Under the pieces are notes generated by a model. The model saw only the letters and a program-made list of their open reading frames with translations, searched no databases and was not told the origin of the DNA. The position numbers and the translations under genes are program-made. This document shows positions 40,739-51,130 of a DNA stretch of 64,000 nucleotides, one piece after another; the first letter of the stretch is position 1; every line of letters begins with the position of its first letter. This DNA comes from Asterias amurensis (taxonomy: Eukaryota; Echinodermata; Asteroidea; Forcipulatida; Asteriidae): assembly GCF_032118995.1 (NCBI RefSeq), contig NC_092654.1:16287284-16351283 (forward strand), given 5' to 3'.

Positions 40739-40892
40739 AACACCATGTAATGAGTTGGGGTGGTTCTGAAAAGAACCGTTGGTTTCAGCTCACTTTTGAG
40801 TTGAAACCAACGCGTTGCAACGGTTCCTCACAGAACCAAATGTTCTTTTCAGAACCACCCCAACTCATTAGAGATAGTCATTACATCGTGTT
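40739..40892. repeat. Foldback with AACACCATGTAATGA ends
   Basis: The ends AACACCATGTAATGA and TCATTACATCGTGTT pair. Inside, TGAGTTGGGGTGGTTCTGAAAAGAACC pairs with its inverse, and the centre has a third hairpin (GGTTTCAGCTC with GAGTTGAAACC). Confidence 0.8.
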
Positions 40893-41049
40893 ACTGCAAA
40901 TTCCATATCAACTTTATACTATTTAATTGAGTGCAAATCTTTTATCATTGAGCAGTGTTATGCACACCATTAAACGGGAGTGCTGTTTAAATGTGCTTGT
41001 TCTTGTCATTTTAATGTAAGTTGTACACTTGGAATGTTTAGTATATCGA

Positions 41050-41320
41050 TCAAAAATTGAAACCCATACCACAAGGTACCAGATGTGGGGAGGCAGGTCT
41101 ATGGACCACAGTAATTATTTTGCTTTTGTTTCTCCTAGCCCATCTGGAAGTAGTTTTTGTATTGTCATGTATTGTCGAAATGGCTGAATAAATAATAATA
41201 ATAATAATATTGAAAGACTAGAAACAATTCTGCCGTCGGAGTCCTGTTGGATAAGAGTTTGAATGTGCACAAAGGTGTAGCTAGGAATCGAACTATAATC
41301 ACTAGCTAGACCAGCATGCA
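41050..41320 (+). repeat. Probable retroposon 3' end with ATA-type tail
   Basis: The sequence ends in GAATAAATAATAATAATAAT at 41185-41210, a tail like that at 47727-47745. Beyond it, at 41275-41325, the minus strand looks weakly tRNA-like (GTTCGATTCCTAGCTAC). Boundaries and class are uncertain. Confidence 0.35.
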
Positions 41321-41414
41321 CCTCATTCCACGCTTAACGTGCTCCGAGTATTTTCGATCATGGTGTGTTTTGTTGGTCATAAACCAATAATTGTTTCGGT
41401 CATAAGTGATTAAA

Positions 41415-41997
41415 GTCACCTGGAAGGGGTATTTTGTCGAAATAAAGCTTTTGCTTTTGTAATATTACGTGTTTTGATGAGTGGAATGTGAATAAACAGT
41501 TAACTAAGGTTTTAAAAAATAGTTCTTATCTTATTTACAAATTTAAGAATAAGCCCCGACCCGGGAGGGCGCTGTTCGTGACGTCAATCGAGGCGCGATA
41601 TTTGAAGAGAAAATGCTGCACAGCGCTGAAACAAAACGTCGGACCGGACCACGCACTTTCGCTCATGTGAGTCTGACCAGCCGTGCAGACTGACCTCATA
41701 TTTAGTTGTTTTGCTGCATGCAGCAGCAATAAACTTGGTCGGCATTGCCGGAAAATGCAAGAATTTTTTTCTTTCTTTCGAAACGTACAAACTCACGACT
41801 TGGATTTGCATATACTTTGAACGTGTCAAGGCAAAGTCTGCCTCGATTGACGTCACAAAAGGGGTAGGCGGAGTCAACCCCAAACAACTTTATCTATTTT
41901 TTAAACATATAAATCGTTACAAACAATTACTTAAAAAAATGTTTATTACTAAACATATACTCTTATGTTTGAAAAATTAAAATTATATTTCCAGGTG
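41415..41997. repeat. TTAA-type MITE, family C (AGTCACCTGGAA ends), copy 1
   Basis: Inverted ends AGTCACCTGG are flanked by TTAA on both sides. The interior has paired blocks TTTACGTAC-type, AAACTCACGACTTGG and GCAAAGTCTGCCTCGATTGACGTCAC. It is in the opposite orientation to the copies at 47812 and 50140. It ends about 160 bases past the stop of the minus-strand sulfotransferase, so that gene's transcript may end in it. Confidence 0.82.
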
Positions 41998-42153
41998 ACT
42001 TTAACCAATGGCAAGTTCAACCGAAACAGTTATATACCGGCCGCCAAAATGCACCCACCGTCCATGCTGCAATAAAGCGGCGCACATGACGTTACATTGT
42101 TTTGTTTTTAGCGAGTCTTTCTTAAAAGCACCAAAGAAGAGTAACAGACGTCG

Positions 42154-45100
42154 CTAAAGTTCAAAATCAAAGTCAAGACCAGTTCCTTGTAGCTTCTCGT
42201 TGTAAATCATGTCGAAGGCGTCGCTTTGTGCCACAGTAAAGTAGTTCTTCCAGCGTCCAACTTTACCTGACAATAAAAAAGGAAGACAAAATCCCACAAG
42301 AAAGGGGTAGCTTGTAAGACTTCATTTATTACGAATGGGTAAAGGCATATGTCACAATTCTATTTTCAAACAAATTTATAATAAGCTTTATTGTACTTGT
42401 GAAAGGGTCAACAGTTGTGCACTAGTGCTTTCACGTGGGTAATGCTGTGGCAAAAATTGCAAGAAAAACAAACAATAAAAGACAAGGACTGTACCAACCC
42501 GCAGAACTTTGAGAAACTATTTCCGGCTAACCAATGGGAGCATAGGAAATATTTGTGGAGGTTGTTCGACTAGTTTTAATTTTTTTTTTACGACAATTAT
42601 ACATTTTATTAAAGAGTCAATGACATTAAAAGGGAAGATCCATTTAATGTAGATATACAGAATATCAAAACTTGTCACATTATCTGTAAAAAATAAATAA
42701 ATAAATAAATAAAATGAAATTAAAAAAGTGAGTTGCACCAACAGACTATTCAATTACAACATCTTTAACTCCTTGTATCTTACCCTTCAAAAGAAACGGC
42801 GCCATTCCTATGTGTTTCGTCCGCATTTTTGCTTCGTCTCCTGTCCCTTGCACTAGTTTTTGATATGTATTCTTCATCCCGTGAAAGGTAGTTTTCTTCG
42901 TGATGTAATCGATGACGTCATCAGACAGGTCCTTATCAAGATGCTTTGCTATTTTGCAAATGGAGCCCCTCAGATCCTACAAGGAAAGGGAGAAACTTTT
43001 CCAATTCGTTTTCTTTACATTTTTATATGAGGCCCCGTAGTCTTGATTGGCAACCCTGTCCTCACCGAGAGGGGGCGCTACACCGACTGTTTTGGAGGCT
43101 GACGCGGAAGGACTGGGCAAGTCTACAAATCTGGATCGTTTGATCCAATGTTTGTGTGATACAGACAGATTTAGACAGACATAACAGATTTCTGTTCTCC
43201 AGTATTTCGTTTTGCGGGGCGGTAGCTTACAAAATTAACGTCACAATTGTGTATTGTTTTGCGTGTTCCCAACCTTTTGTGATCTAACAAGCCCCTTCTC
43301 TCTTCACTGTCCATCCTTGCTTATTCAGTGCATTTTTATCGCTTTCCTTTTGGTTGCTTCACTTAAACCATAGATCAAGCTATATCAGTAAACCAGTCAA
43401 ACTAGTTTTGCCATTGTCTTTAAGCTAAAATAAAAACTAACATCGTGTTAAGATAAAATACCTTCCAAACCCTCCACCAACACGGACGTTACCTTGTGCA
43501 GACTTTCATATGTCACGTGTAAGACATTCTCATCATTTCGACGTTCCCAGAAACCGAGCGCGTGATCAAACCAAGATCCTCCCAACGCTGAAACAAAACC
43601 AAGTCCAAACAACACTGAGTTTGCAAATTGTTTTCCGCACTACATCAAGTTACCATGTGTATACCGTGTGTCTCAAAAAAATTAAACCCTTTTTTAAATG
43701 GCTGCCGAATAAAAAGTATGTGATTCTGGGGAAAAAGTTTAGGTATTATGGTCTCAACTTTCAACAAGTGCGAAAATAGTTAATGATTGGGTGAGCATTG
43801 CTCGCTTTTGTGAAGGGTATGGAAATTAGGCTGCCCAGGAATTAGTCTTCCCTTTGTGAGAGGCAAGTTCTTTTTTCGCTTACAAAATTCAACCTGAAGA
43901 ATAAAGTAGCCAACATCTGTGGCATTCCTTTTTTCAACAAACCGTAATTGAATAATCAATGTGGACCTACTTAATCCACATCTGGTTATGAAGAAAAAAC
44001 AAAGTAAAATCATGCCATCCTGACTCCCATGACACACCACTGAGTCTACCAGGAAAGTTATAATGCCACATAAAAATTCCTGTTCACTCATGCATACAAA
44101 AATGGTTTAATAAACCATAACATTCACTCAGCAAACCCAAACAAAACGCAATTATATTGATCATGAATTTATCATATCACCCTCAATTTTGTAAGTTCGC
44201 AATTAGGCTAATTCCTGCACAGCCTAGTTTTCACACCCTTCACAAAATTGAGCAGTGCTTACTCAGGCGTGAATTATTTTCGGAATTCTTGGTGTCATAT
44301 GAAAGTTGAGACCATAAGCTATCCATATAAAAATGTATATTTGAATGTACTTTCGGGTACAATCATGTGTGAAATATCTTTTGAGGGAGTGTTGGCTCTG
44401 GGCGGAGACTGGGTTGGTCTCGACGTTTCGAACAGTATACTCCGATCGTCTTTATGGGAATCCTCGGGAGGATTTTTACACAAGGTTTTACCCGCAAGTC
44501 TACTATTCATTTTTATATTTATAGTTACTCTTGCATAATTGTTCTTCATCATATGGCGATCGTGCATTTACTGCTTGTGCTCCCAATCTTTGCAACGCTT
44601 TACCTAATGATATTATTCAAATATTGACTGCTTCGAGTGCTATGGTTAAAACTATGACTCCCGAGGTGATCCCCGGAGCGTTCTAATTTCCATCGGCTTT
44701 GTTTTGGGAAAATAGAACGCTCCGGGGATCACCTGAGGAGTCATTGTTTTAACCATTGCACGAGTAAAAGCAGTCAATATTTGTTTTGTTTTATAACATC
44801 CCTTACAAATATTCTGCCTTTTCATTGGTTTAGAGCGCGTCACATGATATGTCTTAGTTTTACTAGACGGCGCCGTGTGATAGCGCACCGTTTGCCGTGT
44901 GACAGTCCGACGACTATCACACGGCGCGCAGTACCTCGACGTCTTTTAACCCACCTCGGACCCAATCAGTTGTGCATCTGTGTGTATCTGAAACGCGCGT
45001 ACGAACATTACGTGTACGAGGATGATAAATAGTCTGGTTGTGTGTTATGAAACAAAATATATTGACTGCTTTTACTCGTGCTATGGTAAAACTCCGACTC

Positions 45101-47237
45101 CTTCGGTGATCCCCGGACCGTTCCATTTTTCCTCGGCTGCGCCTCGGGAAAATAGAACGCTCGAAGAATCACCTCGACGTAGTTTTAGCCAACTTAAGAC
45201 ATTATCACGTAACGCGCTTTAAACCAATGAAAAGGCAGAATATTTGTAAGGGGTGTTATAAATGTATTTATATAGCAGCAGTATCAGCGGCATAGAATAA
45301 CAGTACCAACGACACTATCAGCTTCTCCTCATTCATAAAAATAAGTCGCCCCCGCCCCCTTGTGACACCCATACTTCCGACAACGTCGTTCTGCTATTAT
45401 TCATGTAATAAAGTATCATGCGCAGAAACAGTATTCCATCAAAACCCACAACTATAAATGAAATGGCTCTTCAGATGACTGTAGTTACGAACGGTGTTAC
45501 ATAATTATATAAAATCACGACGAAAACTAAACTATGATAACAAATTCAGAATGATTCAAACTTACTGGTTCCAGTGAAAAGCGAGAAGAAGAAAGCATCC
45601 CAGTTGCGAAATGATGGCAGCAAAAATTCTTTCATAAAGTTGAAGAAGGAGACAAAGGTGTCTTTGGGATTTCGTGCCATGTAGATCACCTTGAGAGATT
45701 AGTGGATAGTAGTAGAACAAAGGATTTTATTCATTATTGGAATAAGAGAAGAATTGGACCACTCTGACTCTGGTTTCGTTGTTGTTTGGTTTGGGGTGTT
45801 GGGGTGAGATAGCCCAGTAACGGACTCTTCCTCTGTGCGGGACAAGAAAAAAGTGTACTAAAGTAGAGGCCGCCAGGGTTTAGTGTGGAACGTGTTTTTG
45901 TCTGTTGTGTGTTTTTTGGTTGGCTGATTGGATGTTTTATTTATTTATTTATTTATTTATTTATTTTTTTTTTGGGGGGGGGGGTGGGGGGGGTGATATT
46001 AAAGTACATATTTTAAAGGACAATTATTAGTGATGAACTGTTTCTTGTTGAATCAATTTATTCGTTTTACCTTAGCTTTTGATCCCCACACCTTCGGAGG
46101 AAGGAACCGCGCATGACAGTGAGTGCCAAGGCATCTGGGAGACACCCAAGTTTCCATGATTTTATAACCAGCAACGGCGGTCTCGTCTTCAGCGGCTGAT
46201 TTCATAGATACCACTTCCATGGCAGTATTCATGAAGGAGCGGTCGAAATTGTCTTTACCTTCGCTTTGGATGTATTGCACAATCTCATGAAGCCAATGGT
46301 TACCTGGCAGTAGGGAAGCAAACTTTTAAGTTGAGAACGGTTTAGTGTATAATTTAGTTTTCATTTATTATTATTTGTTTGAAAATAAATGTCTCAACAA
46401 GACAAAATTGTTAATTAGTGGTAGCGTTAATGAGATTGGAAGAGAATCTGACATGCCGTTTGCCGTGTTGTGCTAGAAACGTCTCTCTGTACCCATATAG
46501 GGTTGTATTGCATGCAAAGCGATAATCGTCTTCAAAGTGAATCCCGTAACTTAGAGTGTAATCCCGATTTTGAGAGGATTGCAAAGTTTGTTATGCAACC
46601 CTTCTTAAAGACAGTAGACACTATTGGTAATTGTCAAAGACTAGTCTTCCCACTTGGTGTATTTTAAACATATGCATAAAATAACAAACCTGTGAAAATT
46701 TGAGCTCAATTGGTCGTCGAAGTTGTGAGATAACTATAAAAGAAATAAAAAAACACCCTAGTCAGACGAAGTTGTGTGCTTTCAGATGTTTGATTTCGAG
46801 ACCTCCAGCTCTAATTCCAAGGTCTCGAAATCAAATTCGTTGAAAATTACTTCTTTCTCGACACCTTACGTCACTTCAGAGGGAGCCGTTTCTCACTATG
46901 TTTTATACTATAAACCTCTCCCCCATAACTCGTTACCAAGTGAGGTTTTATGAAAATAATAATTTTGAGAAATTACCAATAATGCCCATGCCTTTAAAAG
47001 AGCAAAGTCCCACCTACCTGACTTAGGATACGCAGGAATAAACACGTCGTCATCTCGCACTTCAAATGTCTTTATGCCTTCAAATGCAGACTGCGGCATA
47101 ACCCAAGAAAACTTCATTCCTTCTAATTCATAGCAATTTTGTTGACTGCTCGACTCTCTGAGCTCCTCCAAAAGTTCTGCTTGAGTTTTCCCGTTGATAA
47201 CATCGGGTAACATTGCTAAAACTCGTGGCTCATCCAT
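42154..47237 (-). CDS. Cytosolic sulfotransferase (SULT family), complete, six exons
   Basis: PAPS-dependent sulfotransferase, 325 aa. Exons in coding order: 47237-47018, 46303-46071, 45689-45566, 43587-43493, 42976-42784 and 42266-42154; all borders are GT..AG and phases agree. Exons 3 and 4 have the same lengths (124 and 95 nt) as in the plus-strand gene at 5511. The sulfate loop is AYPKSGNHW (69-77, Lys72). The catalytic His is H135 in CLGTHC. R157 and S165 form the 3'-phosphate site, and GGSWFDH is at 195-201. The C-terminal PAPS motif reads LKGKVGRWKN, not RKGxxGDWKN: Leu287 replaces the usual Arg, Arg293 the usual Asp. The start is the Met giving MDEPRVLAML; an open frame reaches further upstream without another ATG. 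Substrate unknown. Confidence 0.93.
43036..43230. repeat. Truncated relative of the 30328-30531 transposon
   Basis: It begins with the same TAGTCTTGATTGGCA end and shares GACTGTTTTGGAGG, ACTGG(G)CAAGTC and ATGTTTGTGTGATACAGACA with that element. The right inverted end is missing. It lies in intron 4 of the sulfotransferase at 42154-47237. Confidence 0.65.
43745..44325. repeat. Large foldback in sulfotransferase intron 3
   Basis: The outer arms TTATGGTCTCAACTTTCA at 43747-43764 and the inverse near 44300-44320 enclose inner arms. GAGCATTGCTCGCTTTTGTG with AATTAGGCTGCCCAGGAATT (43792-43845) pairs with its inverse at about 44205-44265. The loop is about 350 bases with no clear frame. Confidence 0.7.
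44340..44525. repeat. Foldback-derived repeat with AGTGTTGGCTCTG and GTTTCGAACAGTATAC motifs
   Basis: GAGTGTTGGCTCTG, GACGTTTCGAACAGTATAC and TTTTACCCGCAAGTCTACTA occur here in the order seen, inverted or direct, in the repeats at 23640-23760 and 25480-25620. It is another member of that dispersed group. Confidence 0.55.
44622..45262. repeat. Composite of nested inverted repeats in sulfotransferase intron 3
   Basis: Foldback 44622-44784 pairs ATTGACTGCTTCGAGTGCTATGG and GATCCCCGGAGCGTTCTA with their inverses. A related sequence repeats at 45058-45190. An outer pair (TTACAAATATTCTGCCTTTTC, 44811-44831, and its inverse at 45224-45250) encloses the second copy. Between them sits a perfect 14-bp hairpin arm pair, GCGCCGTGTGATAG with CTATCACACGGCGC (44871-44928). 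Confidence 0.75.
46609..46993 (-). repeat. TTAA-type MITE, family A, copy 11
   Basis: Full-length copy with TTAA at 46605-46608 and 46994-46997. It lies in intron 1 of the minus-strand sulfotransferase and stops 21 bases short of its first exon. Confidence 0.88.
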
Positions 47238-47589
47238 GTTGTTGTCTTCTATGAAATTTAAGCCTCTGTTTGTTTTTTTCTTCTTTTCAATTTCCTCTTT
47301 ATAACAAGGTGGCCTCAATAAAAAACTTCAATCAATTTCGATAAAAAAAACCTCCTGGTATAAGTTGTTCGGCTGGTGGATGCAATGCAATGCGTAATGT
47401 CCTTGGCTAAAATTTAAGGGGCGTGTTTTAAAAAAAAAAATATTAGTATTAAACATTATAAAAATGCACCAAGGATGATCGTTATTGTCGTACAACTGGC
47501 GCTAAGGAACTAATCACGAACGAAAGAGCCAAAGAGGGGTGGGGGGGGGGGGGGGGCTTGACCTCTATCAGTATTGGAAATCACTAGAC

Positions 47590-47755
47590 TGCTCACTGGT
47601 AGCTGCCGTAACAGTATCTGATATGTACATAAATATGTTTTTGTTTGTTTTGTCGTTTCTGTTTTGTTTTGCTTAACGGTTCCTTTAATGCTTTGTTCGT
47701 ACTTGTTGTTCTTAATATTGCTGAGGTCAAATAAATAATAATAATAATAGTAAAA
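47590..47755 (+). repeat. Retroposon 3' end with AATAATAATAATA tail
   Basis: The sequence runs through TGCTGAGGTCAAATAAATAA into an AATAATAATA tail at about 47730-47745. A G-run of 17 or so lies to its left. It is probably the 3' end of a LINE or related SINE; no frame is seen. It is duplicated at 49918-50085. Confidence 0.45.
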
Positions 47756-47811
47756 GTAATACTATTGTTTATTGACACATAACCAATCAAACATCGGAGA
47801 TGTTGACTTAA

Positions 47812-48387
47812 AGTCACCTGGAAATAGAATGTTTTTCTTTCAAACATAAGAGTGTATGCTTACGAACAATACAACAATTATTTTAGTAATTGTTTGTCAC
47901 GATTTATATGTTTAAAAAATATATAAAGTTGTTTGGGGGCTGACTCCGCCTACCCCTTTTATGACGTCATTCAAGGCAGACTTTGCCTGCAATGCGTATA
48001 GTAAACACACGTGCAAAGTACATATACATCCAAGTCGTGAGTTAGTACATTTCAAAAAGTGTTTTTCTGCATTCACCAGCAATACACCTGGTCAGCATTG
48101 CCGGAAAAAAAACAGTTTTTTTTACTTTTTTGAAACGTACAAACTCACGACTTGGTCTGTACATGTACTTTGCAATTGTGTTTACTCTACGCATTACAGG
48201 CAAAGTCTGCCTCGATTGACGTCACGAACAGCGCCCTCTCGGGTCGGGGTCTACTCTTAGATTTGTAAATAACATAAGAACTGATTTTTTAAAACCTTAG
48301 TTAACTGTTTATTCACATTCAACTCATCAAAACACATACATTAGTGACAAAAGCTTTATTTTGAAAAAAATACCACTTCCAGGTGAC
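47812..48387. repeat. TTAA-type MITE, family C, copy 2
   Basis: It has the same AGTCACCTGGAA ends and interior as 41415-41997, in the opposite orientation. TTAA is intact on the left and altered on the right. The duplicate lies at 50139-50712. Confidence 0.82.
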
Positions 48388-48600
48388 TTTATAATTGCCT
48401 ATAAATTTTCGTGAAATTTGCTTGGATTGAACTTTGTGTACAGCATATCAAAACAAGCCCGCCAAATGCTGTCGGGAAATGAATGGCCCAAGACTTGCCC
48501 ATCTAAATGAATGTTCACAAACTTTATAACGACGTTGCATGTATAGCTTCATAAGGTTCATTGGCTGACGCGTCACGTCATGACGTGACGTCATCTTTAA

Positions 48601-48735
48601 AGACACTGGACACCGTTGGTAATATTGTCATAGACCAGAATTACCACTTAATGTATCCCGACATAAACATACAGTTACAAACTCTGTGAAAATTGGGGCT
48701 CAACCTGGTCATCGAAGATGAAAGAGAATAATTAA
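48601..48735 (-). repeat. TTAA-type MITE, family A, fragment cut by a family B element
   Basis: The left end GACACTGGACACCGTTGG follows TTAA. The copy stops at a second TTAA (48732-48735) where a family B element begins. Just left of it is a palindrome CACGTCATGACGTG beside TGACGTCA. The duplicate is at 50936-51060. Confidence 0.75.
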
Positions 48736-49618
48736 AGGGACACGTTGCCTTGGATCGGTCGAGTTGGTCTTTGAAAAGCGCTTGTAACCGTTTGTTATAA
48801 CATGCCTATGATTGGAACACACACATTTGCCTCGAAATTGCGTGGTTTTCCTTTTACTTGCGAACTAACACGGTCGGCAATTACCTTATTTGGAGATGTA
48901 GATAAAAACCCCTAATTATCTGAGTAAACCACAATCGCTAGTCCCATAAAAACAATAATTCCATTTTGCTGGAGGACATAACTGTTCTGCTTTCAAAATC
49001 AGCTCAACCAGGACACTGTGTTACCTTGTCTTGACAAACCCTAATTTCTGTCTTCTCATCAATAGTTCATTTGAAAAGTGATAAAAAATTTATTAACCGG
49101 ACAGAAAACAAAGCTTTATTGCTTTTTCTAAACATGCTGGTAAACAATAATCTCATAAAACAATTATATTGCGTTGCTGAAGGATCTCTGTGCATTAAAC
49201 AGTAGCTCTACCAGGATTTTTCCTAAGAGCAAGGTCAATTAGCCATCAGGCACCTAGCCTGAACATCTGACGTCACACTTCGTAACCTTTGTTAAAAAAT
49301 GCATATGTTTAGTTAGACAGATATTCTAAAAGTAAAATATAATGATCCATACAAGTATCACTCGAAACTGCGTGGTTTTCCTCTTACCTCGTCGACAAAC
49401 ACGGTCGGCCAATAAGTGGGGGTCAATTTTTTGACTCTCATAAATGGCGGACCGTGATAGTTCGCAAAGTAAAGGAAAACCACGCAATTTCGAGGCAAAT
49501 ATGCGTGGATCATTGTATTCTACTTTTAAAACATCTTTCCAATCATATGCATTTTATAACAAACGGCTACAAACGCTTTTTATAGACCAACTCGTCCGAT
49601 CCAAGACAACGTGTTCCT
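48736..49618. repeat. TTAA-type MITE, family B (AGGGACACGTTGCC ends), composite
   Basis: TTAA-flanked ends AGGGACACGTTGCC and the inverse. The left piece (to about 48900) and a nearly complete copy (from about 49281) are separated by about 380 bases of other sequence, so this is two overlapping insertions or one with internal filler. The complete part is a long palindrome like 54635-55016. Confidence 0.75.
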
Positions 49619-50138
49619 TTAAATTCAATTCAAATTCAAATTCAATATTGGTTTATATTCATATGAAAATACAAGACCAAATAAGAAGTCAATGACTAAT
49701 GGCATTTGGTACAATTATTTTATACAACATCCAACAGCGCAAGCGCGAATTACAGGACTGATAAAAAATATTAATATTAAACATTATAAAAATGCACCAA
49801 GGATGATCGTTATTGCCGGTTAACTGGCGCTAAGGAACCAATCACGAACGAAAGAGCCAAAGAGGGGTGGGGGGGGGGGGGGGCTTGACCTCTATCAGTA
49901 TTGGAAATCACTAGACTGCTCACTGGTAGCTGCCGTAACAGTATCTGATATGTACATAAATATGTTTTTGTTTGTTTTGTCGTTTCTGTTTTGTTTTGCT
50001 TAACGGTTCTTTTAATGCTTTGTTCGTACTTGTTGTTCTTAGTATTGCTGAGGTCAAATAAATAATAATAATAATAGTAAAAGTAATACTATTGTTTATT
50101 GACACATAACCAATCAAACATCGGAGATGTTGACTTAA

Positions 50139-50712
50139 AGTCACCTGGAAATAGAATGTTTTTCTTTCAAACATAAGAGTGTATGCTTACGAACAATACA
50201 ACAATTTTTTTAGTAATTGTTTGTCACGATTTATATGTTTAAAAAATATATAAAGTTGTTTGGGGGCTGACTCCGCCTACCCCTTTTATGACGTCATTCA
50301 AGGCATACTTTGCCTGCAATGCGTATAGTAAACACACGTGCAAAGTACATATACGTCCAAGTCGTGAGTTAGTACATTTCAAAAAGTGTTTTTCTGCATT
50401 CACCAGCAATACACCTGGTCAGCATTGCCGGAAAAAAAACAGTTTTTTGTTTTTTTTGAAACGTACAAACTCACGACTTGGTCTGTACATGTACTTTGCA
50501 ATTGTGTTTACTCTACGCATTACAGGCAAAGTCTGCCTCGATTGACGTCACGAACAGCGCCCTCTCGGGTCGGAGTCTACTCTTAGATTTGTAAATAACA
50601 TAAGAACTGATTTTTTAAAACCTTAGTTAACTGTTTATTCACATTCAACTCATCAAAACACATACATTAGTGACAAAAGCTTTATTTTGAAAAAATACCA
50701 CTTCCAGGTGAC
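50139..50712. repeat. TTAA-type MITE, family C, copy 3 (duplicate of copy 2)
   Basis: Nearly identical to 47812-48387; it arose by the tandem duplication, not by a separate insertion. Confidence 0.82.
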
Positions 50713-51130
50713 TTTATAATTGCCTATAAATTTTCGTGAAATTTGCTTGGATTGAACTTTGTGTACAGCATATCAAAACAAGCCCGCCAAATGCTGTCGG
50801 GAAATGAATGGCCCAAGACTTGCCCATCTAAATGAATGTTCACAAACTTTATAACGACGTTGCATGTATAGCTTCATAAGGTTCATTGGCTGACGCGTCA
50901 CGTCATGACGTGACGTCATCTTTAAAGACACTGGACACCGTTGGTAATATTGTCATAGACCAGAATTACCACTTAATGTATCCCGACATAAACATACAGT
51001 TACAAACTCTGTGAAAATTGGGGCTCAACCTGGTCATCGAAGATGAAAGAGAATAATTAAAGGGACACGTTGCCTTGGATCGGTCGAGTTGGTCTTTGAA
51101 AAGCGCTTGTAACCGTTTGTTATAACATGC

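Larger units (their letters stand above)
47441..49710 (+). repeat. Tandem duplication, copy 1 (uninterrupted)
   Basis: This 2.27-kb segment recurs at 49769-54372 with few differences: about ten in the first 1.3 kb by eye, plus a 14-base gap near 49236. It contains, in order, a retroposon 3' end with ATA tail, a family C MITE, a family A fragment, family B MITE sequence and an ATTCAA-type LINE tail. At 48793-48801 it keeps the undisrupted ATAACATGC target of the transposon that splits copy 2. Confidence 0.93.
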
